Positions 1 through 11,000 of a stretch of 64,000 nt of DNA are shown here, one piece after another. This DNA is from Reichenbachiella agariperforans (GTDB taxonomy: Bacteria; Bacteroidota; Bacteroidia; Cytophagales; Cyclobacteriaceae). The position numbers and the translations under genes were made by a program. Below the pieces are notes generated by a model that ran no database searches, was not told the origin of the DNA, and saw only the letters and a program-made list of their open reading frames with translations. Location of the stretch: contig NZ_FRAA01000001.1 in the NCBI RefSeq assembly GCF_900142205.1, forward strand, positions 50,889-114,888. The letters are read 5' to 3'. Within the stretch, counting starts at the first letter, position 1, and the number at the start of each line of letters is the position of its first letter.

Positions 1-1447
1 AACAATGCTGTTCCACTATTACTAGCTCCTGCATAGACATTGATCTCTGGTGCTGTTATCTCAGCGGTGATTGGAAATGTAAAAGTCCCTTCGTCTGCAT
101 CATCACTGCTAATGGTCACCGTCTCTTCATAAGTCCCAGCCGCCGCTCCAGCTAAACTAACTGTAAAAGTAGCTGAACCATCTACTGCTACACTGCTGAT
201 CATGCTAGTCACCGAAAAATCGCCTGTCACCGTAATACTACTCACATTCAATACACTAGAACCTATGTTGGCTATGGTGATGTTTTCGGATAGATCTGTT
301 CCCTCTATCACCGTCCCAAAATCCAAAGCATAACTAGTATTCCCATCCGATATTTCAGTCCCAGAACTATCATCTCCTTCGAACACTGCTATCTCTGGCT
401 TAGTAATCACAGCCGATACAGGAAAGGTAAAAGTAGCCTCATCTGCATCATCGCTGTTGATCGTTACACTTGCACTGTAACTTCCCTCGATCACACCAGA
501 TAGATTGATCTCAAAAGTCTCCGTCTCTCCTGCTCCTACTTCGCCTGGTGCATTCTCTATACCGAAATCGCTACCTGTCACTGTGATATCACTGATAGAC
601 AATACGCTTGACCCAGTGTTTACGATCGCGATCGTCTGTATCAAATCAGTCCCCTCTACAGCAGTGCCCATATCGAGTACTTCTGTTTGATCGAAACTAA
701 GTGCTGTACCTGTATCATCATCTCCTGCATATACACTAATCTCAGGAGTGGTGATGGCTCCCGTGATCGGGAAGGTGAATGTGGACTCATCCACATCATC
801 ACTCACGACTGTCACTGTAGCCGTATAAATCCCTACAGTAGCGCCCGAGAGTGTCAAAGTAAAAGTATCGTCATCATCTGCTGCTATTGCAGCAATGGCT
901 GAACCTACAGTGTAGGAATTGTTGTCTACGGTAATCGAAGAAACATTCAACGCGATATTCCCTGTATTCTCGATGGTAAAAGTTGAAACCAAGTCCGAGC
1001 CGACTATAGCACTTCCCAAATCCACATGGTTGGTTTGCGCATCCTCTAGTGTCTCTTCATCAAACAATATGTCTATCTCTGGATCTGTGATGACACCTGA
1101 AACAGGAAAAGTATAGGTTCCCTCATTGGCATCATTGCTAACAATGGTCACGATCTCTTCGAAAGTACCACTGGTCGCACCACTGAGCGTCAGGGTAAAA
1201 GTTTCTGTTCCTCCTCCTGCTATATCTGTATTGCCAGTATTGATATTAGTAGTAATACTGACGCTGTAGTCAGTACCAGATACAGTCACACTACTAACAG
1301 ACAGCTGTATTGCTCCTGAGTTGTGTATCGCAAAAGTAGTAACCAAGTCAGTCCCCAGTGCCTGAGATCCTAAATCTACCGTAGCAGACTGTGCATCTGC
1401 GATAGCTGTGCCAGTATTGTCCGTGCCTTCGTACACATCGATCTCCG
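1..1447 (-). repeat. In-frame tandem repeats of about 350 bp (choice-of-anchor-D modules)
   Basis: Each module opens with an E-I-x-V/I tetrapeptide, at about 1445, 1080, 740, 395 and 47 (minus-strand reading). The average period is about 350 bp (about 116 residues). Each ends with a conserved TFTFP.[ST]..I segment. The DNA copies have diverged, so these are domain repeats rather than a recent amplification. At least four complete copies are present and the array continues beyond the left edge. Confidence 0.75.
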
Positions 1448-3059
1448 TTTTAGCAAAAGTAATACGAGAGGTATTGTTACTGGTAGAAGTAGCAGTTGCA
1501 CTAATCTTAGCACCAGCGGAGATATTTAGTCCACTGAGAACCCAATCTCCGTTAGTATCAGCTATTGCACTACCCAGCAAAGTATTGGCTTGATCACTGT
1601 TACAATCATCATCTGCTACATAGACCTCCACGACATCTCCTGATTCAGAAGTACCACTAATCGAACCTGTACCTGCCCCTTCCGTGATATTGGCAAAAAC
1701 CGGAACAACCTTATTTCCATTCGCACCTGCATCTATTCTTAGTCCAATGCTATTACAGAATATGCTATTGGACCGCACGGCATTACCACTACCAGAAGTA
1801 ACATATACCCCTGTAGAGTTATAAGCGATGATATTGCCTTCTCCTTCCTCACTCCCACCTACGTGGACATTGCTCCCATCAATACTAATACCTCCACTGC
1901 TGTTTCCTAGACTCAGTGTCCCATCGAGGTTAGTGCCTATGGCATTGCCGACGATAGTCGCACCAGATGTTCGTATGAGCAATCCATACGAATTATTACC
2001 GGATATGATATTACCTATTTCTGATTCTCCATTACCGATACTAGCTCCAGTTCCTCCTCGCAAATAAATTCCAGCATCATTAGCCAATTTGGCCGTGGCA
2101 TCTGCATTGACACCTATATAGTTGCCATCAATAGTCACATTATTAGCATCTACCAAAATAGCGTTACCCGTATTTCCCGAGATCACGTTGCGCCCCGCCA
2201 AAGTACCATCACCGATGGTTGAGCCATTTCCATTCCTCACAAAAACAGATGTCCCTTGATTAGGGATGGATGACATACCTGTAATATCTGTCCCTATATA
2301 GTTGCCGAGCAATGTAGCATTGCCGTCTAATAAAATACTGGACAAATTACCAGAGATCAAGTTTCCTTCCCCAGCAGTAGTACCTCCTAATACATTGCCT
2401 GATGTGCCACTCGAAAATACGATAAGTGTTCCCGTATTGGCGTTAGCGGCAGTACCTGCTGCATTCGTCCCGATCTTGTTGCCTTTGATTGTATTGTTAT
2501 TGGCATTGACTCGAATAGCCGTCGCATTACCACTAATGACATTGCCTTTATTGATATCTCCGATTTGCGCTTGTGTCCCTGTAATCAAAATAGTCGATTG
2601 ATTAGACGCGTTAAATCCAGTGATCTCTAACCCATAAATCTGGCAACCATTTGCAGCTAAGTTAAACCCACTACCATTACTCACTTTAGCTGATCCAGTC
2701 GCTATGATTGTTATTAAATTCGTAGAAGTCCAGCCCGTAGCTGTCGTCCCATCTATGATGATGGGCTGATTGAGGGCAGGAAGAGTAGCCTCTAATGTAA
2801 TCTGCTCTGTCGCGTCCAAATCAAATGATATGATATGTGGAACAGCTATGGTAGCAGAGCTATTGGCATTTGCGTTAACAATAGCTTGTCTCAAGGTTCC
2901 AGTCCCTGCTCCTACAGCAGGGTTTATACCTCCATTATCTCCCGTAGAAGTCACTACAAGTGATGGGGCGGCAGCTGGGAATAGATAGCTATCCGCCCGC
3001 GTGGCAGACCATGAAATCATGAGGCTAAAAAAAGTAAGGGAAAGTAAATATTTGGTCAT
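1..3059 (-). CDS. Secreted beta-helix and choice-of-anchor-D repeat protein (3' end outside window)
   Basis: This is an open frame from an ATG at 3059 that stays open to the left edge, so about 1019 residues of a longer protein are visible. The start MTKYLLSLTFFSLMISWSA looks like a signal peptide. Residues about 35-60 carry a TSTGDNG...GTLRQAI.NAN motif typical of CSLREA/right-handed parallel beta-helix surface proteins. Residues about 60-480 hold repeated N.I.GN.IG and NVISGN rungs of the helix. From about 535 onward there are tandem beta-sandwich repeats of the choice-of-anchor-D/HYDIN type (E.I.V..G, then a TFTFP.TG.I end). Such proteins usually end in a T9SS sorting domain, but that end is not in the window. 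The role is probably cell-surface adhesion or structure; this is inferred from architecture only. It is transcribed in the same direction as the regulator upstream of it. Confidence 0.85.
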   Translation of the reverse strand, partial: MTKYLLSLTFFSLMISWSATRADSYLFPAAAPSLVVTSTGDNGGINPAVGAGTGTLRQAIVNANANSSATIAVPHIISFDLDATEQITLEATLPALNQPIIIDGTTATGWTSTNLITIIATGSAKVSNGSGFNLAANGCQIYGLEITGFNASNQSTILITGTQAQIGDINKGNVISGNATAIRVNANNNTIKGNKIGTNAAGTAANANTGTLIVFSSGTSGNVLGGTTAGEGNLISGNLSSILLDGNATLLGNYIGTDITGMSSIPNQGTSVFVRNGNGSTIGDGTLAGRNVISGNTGNAILVDANNVTIDGNYIGVNADATAKLANDAGIYLRGGTGASIGNGESEIGNIISGNNSYGLLIRTSGATIVGNAIGTNLDGTLSLGNSSGGISIDGSNVHVGGSEEGEGNIIAYNSTGVYVTSGSGNAVRSNSIFCNSIGLRIDAGANGNKVVPVFANITEGAGTGSISGTSESGDVVEVYVADDDCNSDQANTLLGSAIADTNGDWVLSGLNISAGAKISATATSTSNNTSRITFAKTEIDVYEGTDNTGTAIADAQSATVDLGSQALGTDLVTTFAIHNSGAIQLSVSSVTVSGTDYSVSITTNINTGNTDIAGGGTETFTLTLSGATSGTFEEIVTIVSNDANEGTYTFPVSGVITDPEIDILFDEETLEDAQTNHVDLGSAIVGSDLVSTFTIENTGNIALNVSSITVDNNSYTVGSAIAAIAADDDDTFTLTLSGATVGIYTATVTVVSDDVDESTFTFPITGAITTPEISVYAGDDDTGTALSFDQTEVLDMGTAVEGTDLIQTIAIVNTGSSVLSISDITVTGSDFGIENAPGEVGAGETETFEINLSGVIEGSYSASVTINSDDADEATFTFPVSAVITKPEIAVFEGDDSSGTEISDGNTSYALDFGTVIEGTDLSENITIANIGSSVLNVSSITVTGDFSVTSMISSVAVDGSATFTVSLAGAAAGTYEETVTISSDDADEGTFTFPITAEITAPEINVYAGASNSGTAL

Positions 3060-3179
3060 AGGTTCTATTTGATTTTATGTTTTCCAATCCATGTAAGTAT
3101 CTACCAAAGGCTGGCCAAGACTTACATTTCAAATAACGCATAAAACTATCTAAATCGTATCCTATTCATTAGAAATAAC

Positions 3180-3201
3180 CTTATACAAAGCTTATACAAG
3201 G
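3180..3201. repeat. Tandem 11-bp direct repeat CTTATACAAAG/CTTATACAAGG
   Basis: Two adjacent 11-mers differing at one position lie just past the stop codon of the LuxR-type regulator and about 120 bp upstream of the repeat-protein start at 3059. They could be a paired binding site for a transcription factor. No experimental motif is known to me that matches. Confidence 0.35.
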
Positions 3202-3210
3202 ACTACTTTG

Positions 3211-4860
3211 CTAAGAATAATTCTGGATAAACCGTATGAGATCCGTATCCTTGTCGAGCTGTAGTTTCTTTTTTAAACGATGACGCATCACTTGTACACT
3301 GGTAGGCTTCACATTGAGCAAACTGGCTATTTCTTTGGTGGACAAATTGATTTTGATATAAGCACATATGCGCAAATCATGCGTCGTGAGTGCAGGGTAT
3401 CTATTGAGCAAAAGAGATAAAAAACCAGTATGTACCTTTTCGAAGTATTCTCTAAACTGATTCCAATCTCTTTCCTTTTGGTTGTCACTCCTGAGAACCT
3501 TACGTAGCAGCTCTTCACTACCTGCTAAGCCATCAGTAGATTCTAGCCCTGCTTTGATCTGCTCGATTACTTCTCTTTTTTGGGCTACCTCCATCGCCGT
3601 GGAAAACAACTCCTTGCCAGTCTGCTCCAACTCGTCTCCCAACTTTTGAGCTCTGGCTTGCTGTCGTGTTCTTTCATTTTTTTCAATCTGGAGTGTAGCT
3701 ATCGTGTGACTGTATCGCTCTACTATAATGTAGGTCAAAAATAGCATCTCCAACATCACTCCTGCTCTGAGGTAATTGAAATCTAAAAATTCATTTCCGA
3801 TCAAACCAGATGTACTCAGTGAATACAAAATGATAGAGCCACACAGCGCAGACAATCCAATGAGATAGTTTCTGGCTATATGATTACCTCGTCTCCAGAT
3901 GTATATTCCCATCAAAAGCATCAAACCATTGTCAAATATAGATACCAAGACACTCAGTTGAACCACCCAAACTTCTCTAACCAATAGTGACATGGCAAAC
4001 AATGAGATTAAAAAACCTATGATTAACCTAATCGGTGTTATCAATCTAGGAGCAAAGGATTTCACCTCCAAAAAACCCAATGAAGACAAAGCAAAAAAGA
4101 CCTGTGTCAAAAACAACATGGAAATATGTGGTACGGCATGCAGCAACTCTCCTTCAGGGTAGAAAACAAGGTCTAGACGATTACGAAAAAAGGCAAACAA
4201 AAAACTACACCAAGTGAACATTGCATAGTACAGATATATTCTTTCTTTGAGCCGGACATAGAGGATCAAAGTAAAGAGCGTAATGACTAACATAAACCCT
4301 AAGAAGAAACCGAACTTAACTACATCCTGTAGCACATATCGGTCCCTAGCATCTTGTGTATACAAGCGAACGGGAAAAGTTGCATTGTACACGGGTTGTA
4401 TATTTAGAAAGTATGAATGCGGAAGCGAATCAGTTAGTAAAACAGGCAGTGTATGATAATAGGCCTTTTCCTGATTTTCATCTCTCGTTTGATCACCGAC
4501 AACTCCTAGCAAAACCAATTTCCCGTCTACCTCTTCATACAAACTTATTGAGTCTAGTACTGGAAAATTAACCTGTAACGAATACCTGATAGGGTCTTTC
4601 TGTTTCTGCTGTAGCATAAATCGAAAACAGAACTGATCTGTGGAAAGACCGAAATTCATTTTGGAATTTTTGACTGGAACGAACCCTAAACTATCCGCAG
4701 CGAAATCGCCAATCGTCGTATACCTAGCCTTTTGGCTGATACTCGAAACAGCATTAATATCCCAACTCCCTTCCCCTTCTAAAACTAGTGTTTCTTGGCA
4801 CACACACGGTTGTACTAAAAAAAGTACAGCTACTAATCCTGCAATAATATGTCTTCGCAT
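3211..4860 (-). CDS. 7TM-DISM membrane sensor with LuxR-type C-terminal HTH
   Basis: The product is about 549 residues from the chosen ATG at 4860. That start gives a clean signal peptide, MRRHIIAGLVAVLFLVQPCVC; the frame is open 60 bp further upstream. Domains in order are: an extracellular 7TMR-DISM-type beta domain (about 25-165), seven hydrophobic helices (about 180-395), a cytoplasmic coiled coil (about 400-470), and a C-terminal winged/LuxR helix-turn-helix. The last part contains L.THDLRICAYIKINLSTKEIA followed by LNVKPTSVQVMRHRLKKKL. This layout is common in Bacteroidota as a one-piece membrane-bound transcription factor that couples an outside signal to DNA binding. It lies between two giant secreted-protein genes on the same strand, which suggests it may control one or both; this is inference. 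Confidence 0.88.
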   Translation of the reverse strand: MRRHIIAGLVAVLFLVQPCVCQETLVLEGEGSWDINAVSSISQKARYTTIGDFAADSLGFVPVKNSKMNFGLSTDQFCFRFMLQQKQKDPIRYSLQVNFPVLDSISLYEEVDGKLVLLGVVGDQTRDENQEKAYYHTLPVLLTDSLPHSYFLNIQPVYNATFPVRLYTQDARDRYVLQDVVKFGFFLGFMLVITLFTLILYVRLKERIYLYYAMFTWCSFLFAFFRNRLDLVFYPEGELLHAVPHISMLFLTQVFFALSSLGFLEVKSFAPRLITPIRLIIGFLISLFAMSLLVREVWVVQLSVLVSIFDNGLMLLMGIYIWRRGNHIARNYLIGLSALCGSIILYSLSTSGLIGNEFLDFNYLRAGVMLEMLFLTYIIVERYSHTIATLQIEKNERTRQQARAQKLGDELEQTGKELFSTAMEVAQKREVIEQIKAGLESTDGLAGSEELLRKVLRSDNQKERDWNQFREYFEKVHTGFLSLLLNRYPALTTHDLRICAYIKINLSTKEIASLLNVKPTSVQVMRHRLKKKLQLDKDTDLIRFIQNYS

Positions 4861-4975
4861 TCGATGCAAAGCACCTGTAACAGCAAACAAAAAAAACTTC
4901 GTATCAATCATCAAGCCCAAATATACCTACTACCCATTTGTTGAGAAAGATAATCTAATCAGGCTACTTACTAAA

Positions 4976-5023
4976 TTCATGAACACTGATCGTTTAAAAA
5001 AATGACCAATCAGTGTTCATGAA
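4976..5023. promoter_or_regulatory. Perfect 15-bp inverted repeat with 18-nt spacer
   Basis: TTCATGAACACTGAT (4976-4990) and its exact complement ATCAGTGTTCATGAA (5009-5023) lie between the end of the giant protease gene (5072) and the start of the membrane regulator (4860). In RNA it would make a 15-bp stem with an 18-nt loop and no strong U-tract after it. It may be a processing or termination element, or an operator for the regulator gene. Confidence 0.5.
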
Positions 5024-5071
5024 AGTTAGATTTACCATAGGGGGAGTGGTATTATTTAATAAATCTAAGGT

Positions 5072-8000
5072 TTAGATTTTTACAATACGCTCTTGGCTTA
5101 CTCGGTTGTCCCCGTCGTACATCTCCAAAAGGTAAACTCCCGCTCTGACCTCTGCTATATCTAGCTCGAAGACATTGTCTCCATCAGGCATGACCGTCCA
5201 CTCCTTAACGATATTTCCACTGAGGTCAATCAAACGCAGCGCTAACTCATCTTTGAGTTCGATAGGAAAGTTGACTTGAAAAAACTCCTTCGTAGGATTT
5301 GGGTACAGTCTCATGTCTTCCTTTTCGACTACCAACCTAAACGACTGACTGACCTCATGCCAACCATCCTGAGCCACTAGCGCCACAGTATCCACTCCTT
5401 CGGCAGTTCCTTTGATAAACAGATCATTGTCATCCGTGAGGACAAACTGTGCTACAGCTGATGAGTCGACTGTCATCATCAGGTCATGACCATCGGCATC
5501 TGTAAAATAATCACCGAGTGATAGAGACTCTTTGAACTCACCATCCATACTCACATAAATTTCTCCAATGGTTTTGGTAATGATAGGTCTAGTATTCGCT
5601 ACTAGATCAATAGCTGTTTGTACTTTCCCCCCTTGACCATCGGTCACTGTGATCTGTAGCTGTCCTTGACCAAACTGCGTCCCCCAGAGTGTCAATAGAC
5701 CATCTTCTAGTGTTCTGTTTAGATAGCCCACAGTAGCAACTTCATAACTCAACACATCCTCATCTGCATCGCTAAAATAAGTCCCTAGGTCTACGCTCAC
5801 AGTATCCTCTCCAATAGCGATCAATCTAGCCTCCAAAGCCTCTTCGTGTACTGGCTCTTGGTTATACACGACCAACGCTACTGGCACGACCAAGCTATCG
5901 TAGTAGGGATCATTGGACAACAGTGTGAAATAGGACGAATACTCTCCTATTTCCATATCCATCGTAGAGATAGCCAAGTCATAACTAGCCGTAGAATCTG
6001 CCTGTAGATATGAACTATCTTTCACCATACGCATCCATGTCACGCCATCTTCAGGGATCAGTTGATACATGACCGTATCATTACCGACACTAGAGAGTTG
6101 ATAGGTAGCCGATAGTTCCTCTCCTCGGTGGGATTCAAAAGCAAAACTAAAAACATCCATGTTCAGCTCGACAGAAGACCGCTGACCAGCTCCTGATAGA
6201 CCGACTGTCAACACTGGCATATCAGGATCATTGGTAGACCAAGTCATTTCACCTGTATAAGTAGTAGGCTCAGTTGGGACGAACTGGATGGGAATAATCT
6301 TCGTTTCCTCGATACCGATGCGAACCGAATCGTTTGCATCATCTACCAACATAAATCCTGACACACGCTCATCCAAATCCAGAATCAATACATCCTTACC
6401 TATGTTTTGAACCTGTAGCTCGACATAAGTAGTATCATAGATTGTACTCAACCCGAAGTTTAGCTTATCTATATAGTCCCCCACTTGCGCATTGTTACCC
6501 GTGACGGTAAGTGCCAGTGGTATCTGGACCGATGGGTTTGACTGATCCGAACTATTGACCCATAAATCTGAGGTGTAGACTCCATTGTTAAGATTAGAAG
6601 AATTGAACTCAATACTTACTTCGATATTTTGACCTGGCGCTAACACAGTATCCTGCTGCGTGATAGAAAACACACTACTTGAAACCCCTGACTCAAATGC
6701 CAAAGCAGTCATCTGAGTTCCAGCATAACTAGTCGCCAAGGCTCCCAAACTTTGGGTCATCCCAGTGTTAGTATCAACCATTCTAAGTTCTGCACCGTTG
6801 GCATTGGAATAGGCGGCCATGTAAAAAGCCTTAGTTTTAAAATCATACGCCAAATCTTGACCAAACACAGCGTCAAACCCGATGTAACCAACCAGAGAAG
6901 CAGCACCTGTACGTACATCAATCTCATATAGGTTATCTTCTAAAGTATAACCATACATCTGACCCGATTCACCCATCGCGATCCCTATCATATTACTTGT
7001 CCCAAAATAACCAACGTACTCTGTCGAAAAAGTAACAGGGTCTACTAAGTACAATCCTGTCTCCGTACTCGCATACAAGCTACCTGTCACTGGGTCTTTA
7101 GTCAGCCCCGTCCAGCTACCAACCGATGGAAATTGGAAAATAGTATAACTGGTTTCTTCGATGACATCCACCAAACTAAGCCTACCCACATAATCCAATA
7201 CGTACATCTGAGTACTCGATCCATATACAAACTCAGCTGCCAAAGTAGTATTATAGCCAGCAGAAATAATTTCGTTAAAATCCTCAGGATGGTTAGTTGT
7301 ACTGTACCCTAGAAGGTTGAAGTCAGTGTAGGTAACAATCGAGCCATAAAAAGTCGTACCGATTGATGATTCATCCATCATTCTACTTGACACTTGATCA
7401 CTACTTGTAGGCTCTCTATAAGGTGCTATCCATGGGTTATCCTTTGACTCACCTTCACTGGCTATTTCGTTTATGCTATTGAGGCGAATCGGATTCAGAT
7501 TGGACTCAAAAGAAACACTAGCGGACTGAAACGAGAGAGATAGAGAATCAGACCCCGTATTAGACACCCTAAAAGTCTGATCGATACTATCGTTGACGAC
7601 CAGAACTTGCGCAAGCTCTGTCACACTGACCGAAATTTGAGCTGCTGATGCACGCCCGTTCCCGATCGCTACAAACTGATACACTGGCGCATTCGCACTA
7701 TTGTTATACACGGTGATCATGGTAGTGTCTACATCTATCCTTGTTGGCTTATAGAGTAACTTGAATTGGTCAGAATAATCATACGGATCGACCGATGTTG
7801 GTGCGGGCAACAACTGATAAGATGCTAACCCATCCAAATGCGCTATTGAGAACAACTCAAGATACAACTCGCCCTGACCTAACTGCCATTGGTTTTCATC
7901 AGACATAATTAGTAATTGTGAGATCACTAGATTACCCTCTTCCCATGTAAAAGCTAAATCTGTCACTTCGGTAGTCACGCCGTCTTTCTTTCTAACCAGT

Positions 8001-11000
8001 TTAGCACGCAATACCTCCTCTATGTCTGTGATGTTGACCGTGAGGCGTTTCGTACTGCTTCGATAAGAAACTTCATTGTTCAATGCCAAACTAGTAGCCT
8101 CATAGTATGGAAACAACAGTTCAAACTGTGTACTAGCCGAACGTATCGAGTCTACCGTTAGGATACCTAAGCTGTCGTTTTCAAACCAAACGCTTCTTTG
8201 ATTGACTTGTGTAAGAAAAGTGGTATCCATCATCAAGGTGTCACTATATACCGCTATACTAGATGGAGCATCCACAAAATAGGATATCTTCAACTGGCTA
8301 ACTGGGTTAATCGTATCATTGCTAGATACCGTCAGATAATCTGTATAATACCCACCCAAGTCATCCATCACATGATACACGAAAGGTATTTCTAAGGAAT
8401 CTCCTGGTTGAACCAATCCACTCGTTAGCGCTGGATCGATTCGCTGCTGCGGGTGAACAAACCGTACGGCCAACCCATCTCTGACATAATCGGTATTGAA
8501 TGCCACCTGTAGCCCCCGCGCTCCTGACTCATCCTCGATACCCACTGTTACATTTTCCGTAGTGCCTTGCATCTCCTCGTAGTAGAAGACAATCTCTCCC
8601 GACGCGAACAATTGTATCTGAAAAGTAAAAACTCCTGTCTGCTCATAATCAGGTACTGCATCGAACTGAACTGTCAAATGATCGTCGGTCAGTACATAAT
8701 AGATGCTCCCTCCTAGATTGGGAGATAAATCTTTCCAAAAAGCAGCAATTAGTCCATTGGGTGATGCACCGCTTGGTATCTGCGCATTGACTGGATTGTT
8801 TACGTGATCATCAAAAGACAACACTCCGTTCGCACCAATCGATATACTTGATTTTCGCAATCCGTAGAAAGGAAACTCAAATGGCAAATTAATCATGACC
8901 GAAGCATCATCTTCTAAATCAACCTCTACACCTGTAGTAGTAATGTCTTGCCACAGGTAATCAGGCCCTTCGTCTTCATCACTATCCATAAAAGCATACC
9001 CAAAAATATCCACCCCAATCCCCTGGGATACAGGGTAGCCTACTCGACTATCAACCTGTCCTTTGGTAGGGATGGCCGAAAAAGATAAAGGAGTATGCTC
9101 TTCTGCTTTGAAGTTTTGCGTCAGGTGCTGTGTATGAAACGTTCCAAATTGGAACGCCAAGTCTGCCTCACCCTCATTATGAATATAAAATGACGAAGCG
9201 ACCTGTCCTTGATAGTTTGCAAACAACGAAACACTATCTGGGTTTAGTCGAATAACACCTGGTGGAACTACCTCGGCGGATAGTACAACCTCCCGGTTCT
9301 GCACATCAGTGACATTTTTAATTGTAATGGTTTCGAAGTAGTGACCTATTTCATCTCCTGTAAACTGAATCAATCTTCCTGTCGTCTCAAAACCACCTGT
9401 CAAAAGGCTATCATAGTACGTGGTTTCAAAGTTCCCCAAACTGTCACCAGCGAGATAGTAATACGTCGCTCCACTCCCTTGATTGAGAATTCGTAACATA
9501 GCATCTGCAGTATATCCTATAGTCACACTACCAAAATCTAAGGTATCGACTGCTACAAGGTCTGACACGCCATCGCTGAAAACATCCAGCTGCATAGTTC
9601 TTGTGACAACTCTTGAATCTCCACTATAGGCAGTGATTCTCGCAGACTTCAGCGATTCTTCTGTCTCGTCCGAAGAGATCGTGGCAGTAATCTCGTTAGT
9701 CGCACCTCCTTCGAGGTTCTCCATGGAGTAGCTAGATAATTCCAACCAGTCGACATTGGAGTGCGCAATACCACCAGCGACATAGTTGAGCGCATTGACC
9801 ACTATTTGTACCCCATCAGTAGAGCTGTCCCAGTTGTAGCCACCATAACTATCTGAAACAGGGTAAAACCCTAGATCAACCAACCTCGCATGCGGCAACT
9901 CTTTGGCTACTATGAGTGGTGTACCATCCGACCATGATGCAACCAAATCAACATCTGGTTGGAGATCATCTACCGTTGCATTATATCTAACTGAAGATAT
10001 TCCACCATTGAAAGTATTGACGCCATTCATTAGCAAATGATCTGGTAAGTGTACAGTCCCCATGGAGATGTTGTCATAATTCCATAACACTTGCAGATTT
10101 TGATTGGAATAGACCGAATAGGTTTCGATCTCATCTCTCCAGCGCCCCCCCATCGAACGGTTAGAGGATTCGTACAGCGCCGAAACCACCCCTCCTCCTA
10201 AATCAACATAGTCAGCCAAAACATCACCAAGTACATCTGCGTTCTGATGACCATTTTTGTCATATAACAAAACAGCGTCATACTGTTTCATATCATCTAT
10301 ATCGAAGTAAAAACCATAATTAGAATTGACATAACCTACATAGCCAAAAGACTCAGAGGCGATCAAATAATCTACTACACTCTCCACTGCGGAACTATAA
10401 TCAGATGAGATAACCAAAACACTCTTTCCGCCCAAGGATTGAAACCCTCCAGCTAGTTCCTCTGGAGTAACCGTGTGTGCAGCTATGGTCTTGCCGTTAT
10501 TTGTCGTTTGAGCTGGAGCTTTCAATCCTCCCTCATAGACACCACTTTGAATTCTATAAGACTCAATACCCGCCGCAAGATAGCGGTACGGAACAGCCTC
10601 CTCTACCACTAGACGATAAGACAGCGCATCAGTACCGAGATTGGACAATGTCACTGATCTATCCTTCTTTTCTCCCACAGCTATCGTATCGATAACGTAG
10701 GTCTCTTCAAATTCTAAAATTGCTGAAGCAACCCCAGATGCTTTGACTGCAATTTCATATACTGCATGGGTCTTATCATTAGTAGATATAGACAACATTG
10801 CCTCTAATTCTTCGATTTCAGTAGGTGTGTAAACTACCTCTATTACTCCATACTGTTGAAACCCTACCGTATCAGTAAAGCTCACAACCTCAAAACCTGC
10901 ACTACTTGAAACTGTCACCTCATCTAGTATCAAATCCTCACTACCAATATTAGTGAAGAACAAATAAGCATGACCCGTACTCCCTACTGCCACATTTTCG

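Noticed and set aside
505-2988. Several short plus-strand frames
   Set aside because: They are shadows of the repeat-protein gene on the minus strand, which reads through without a stop.
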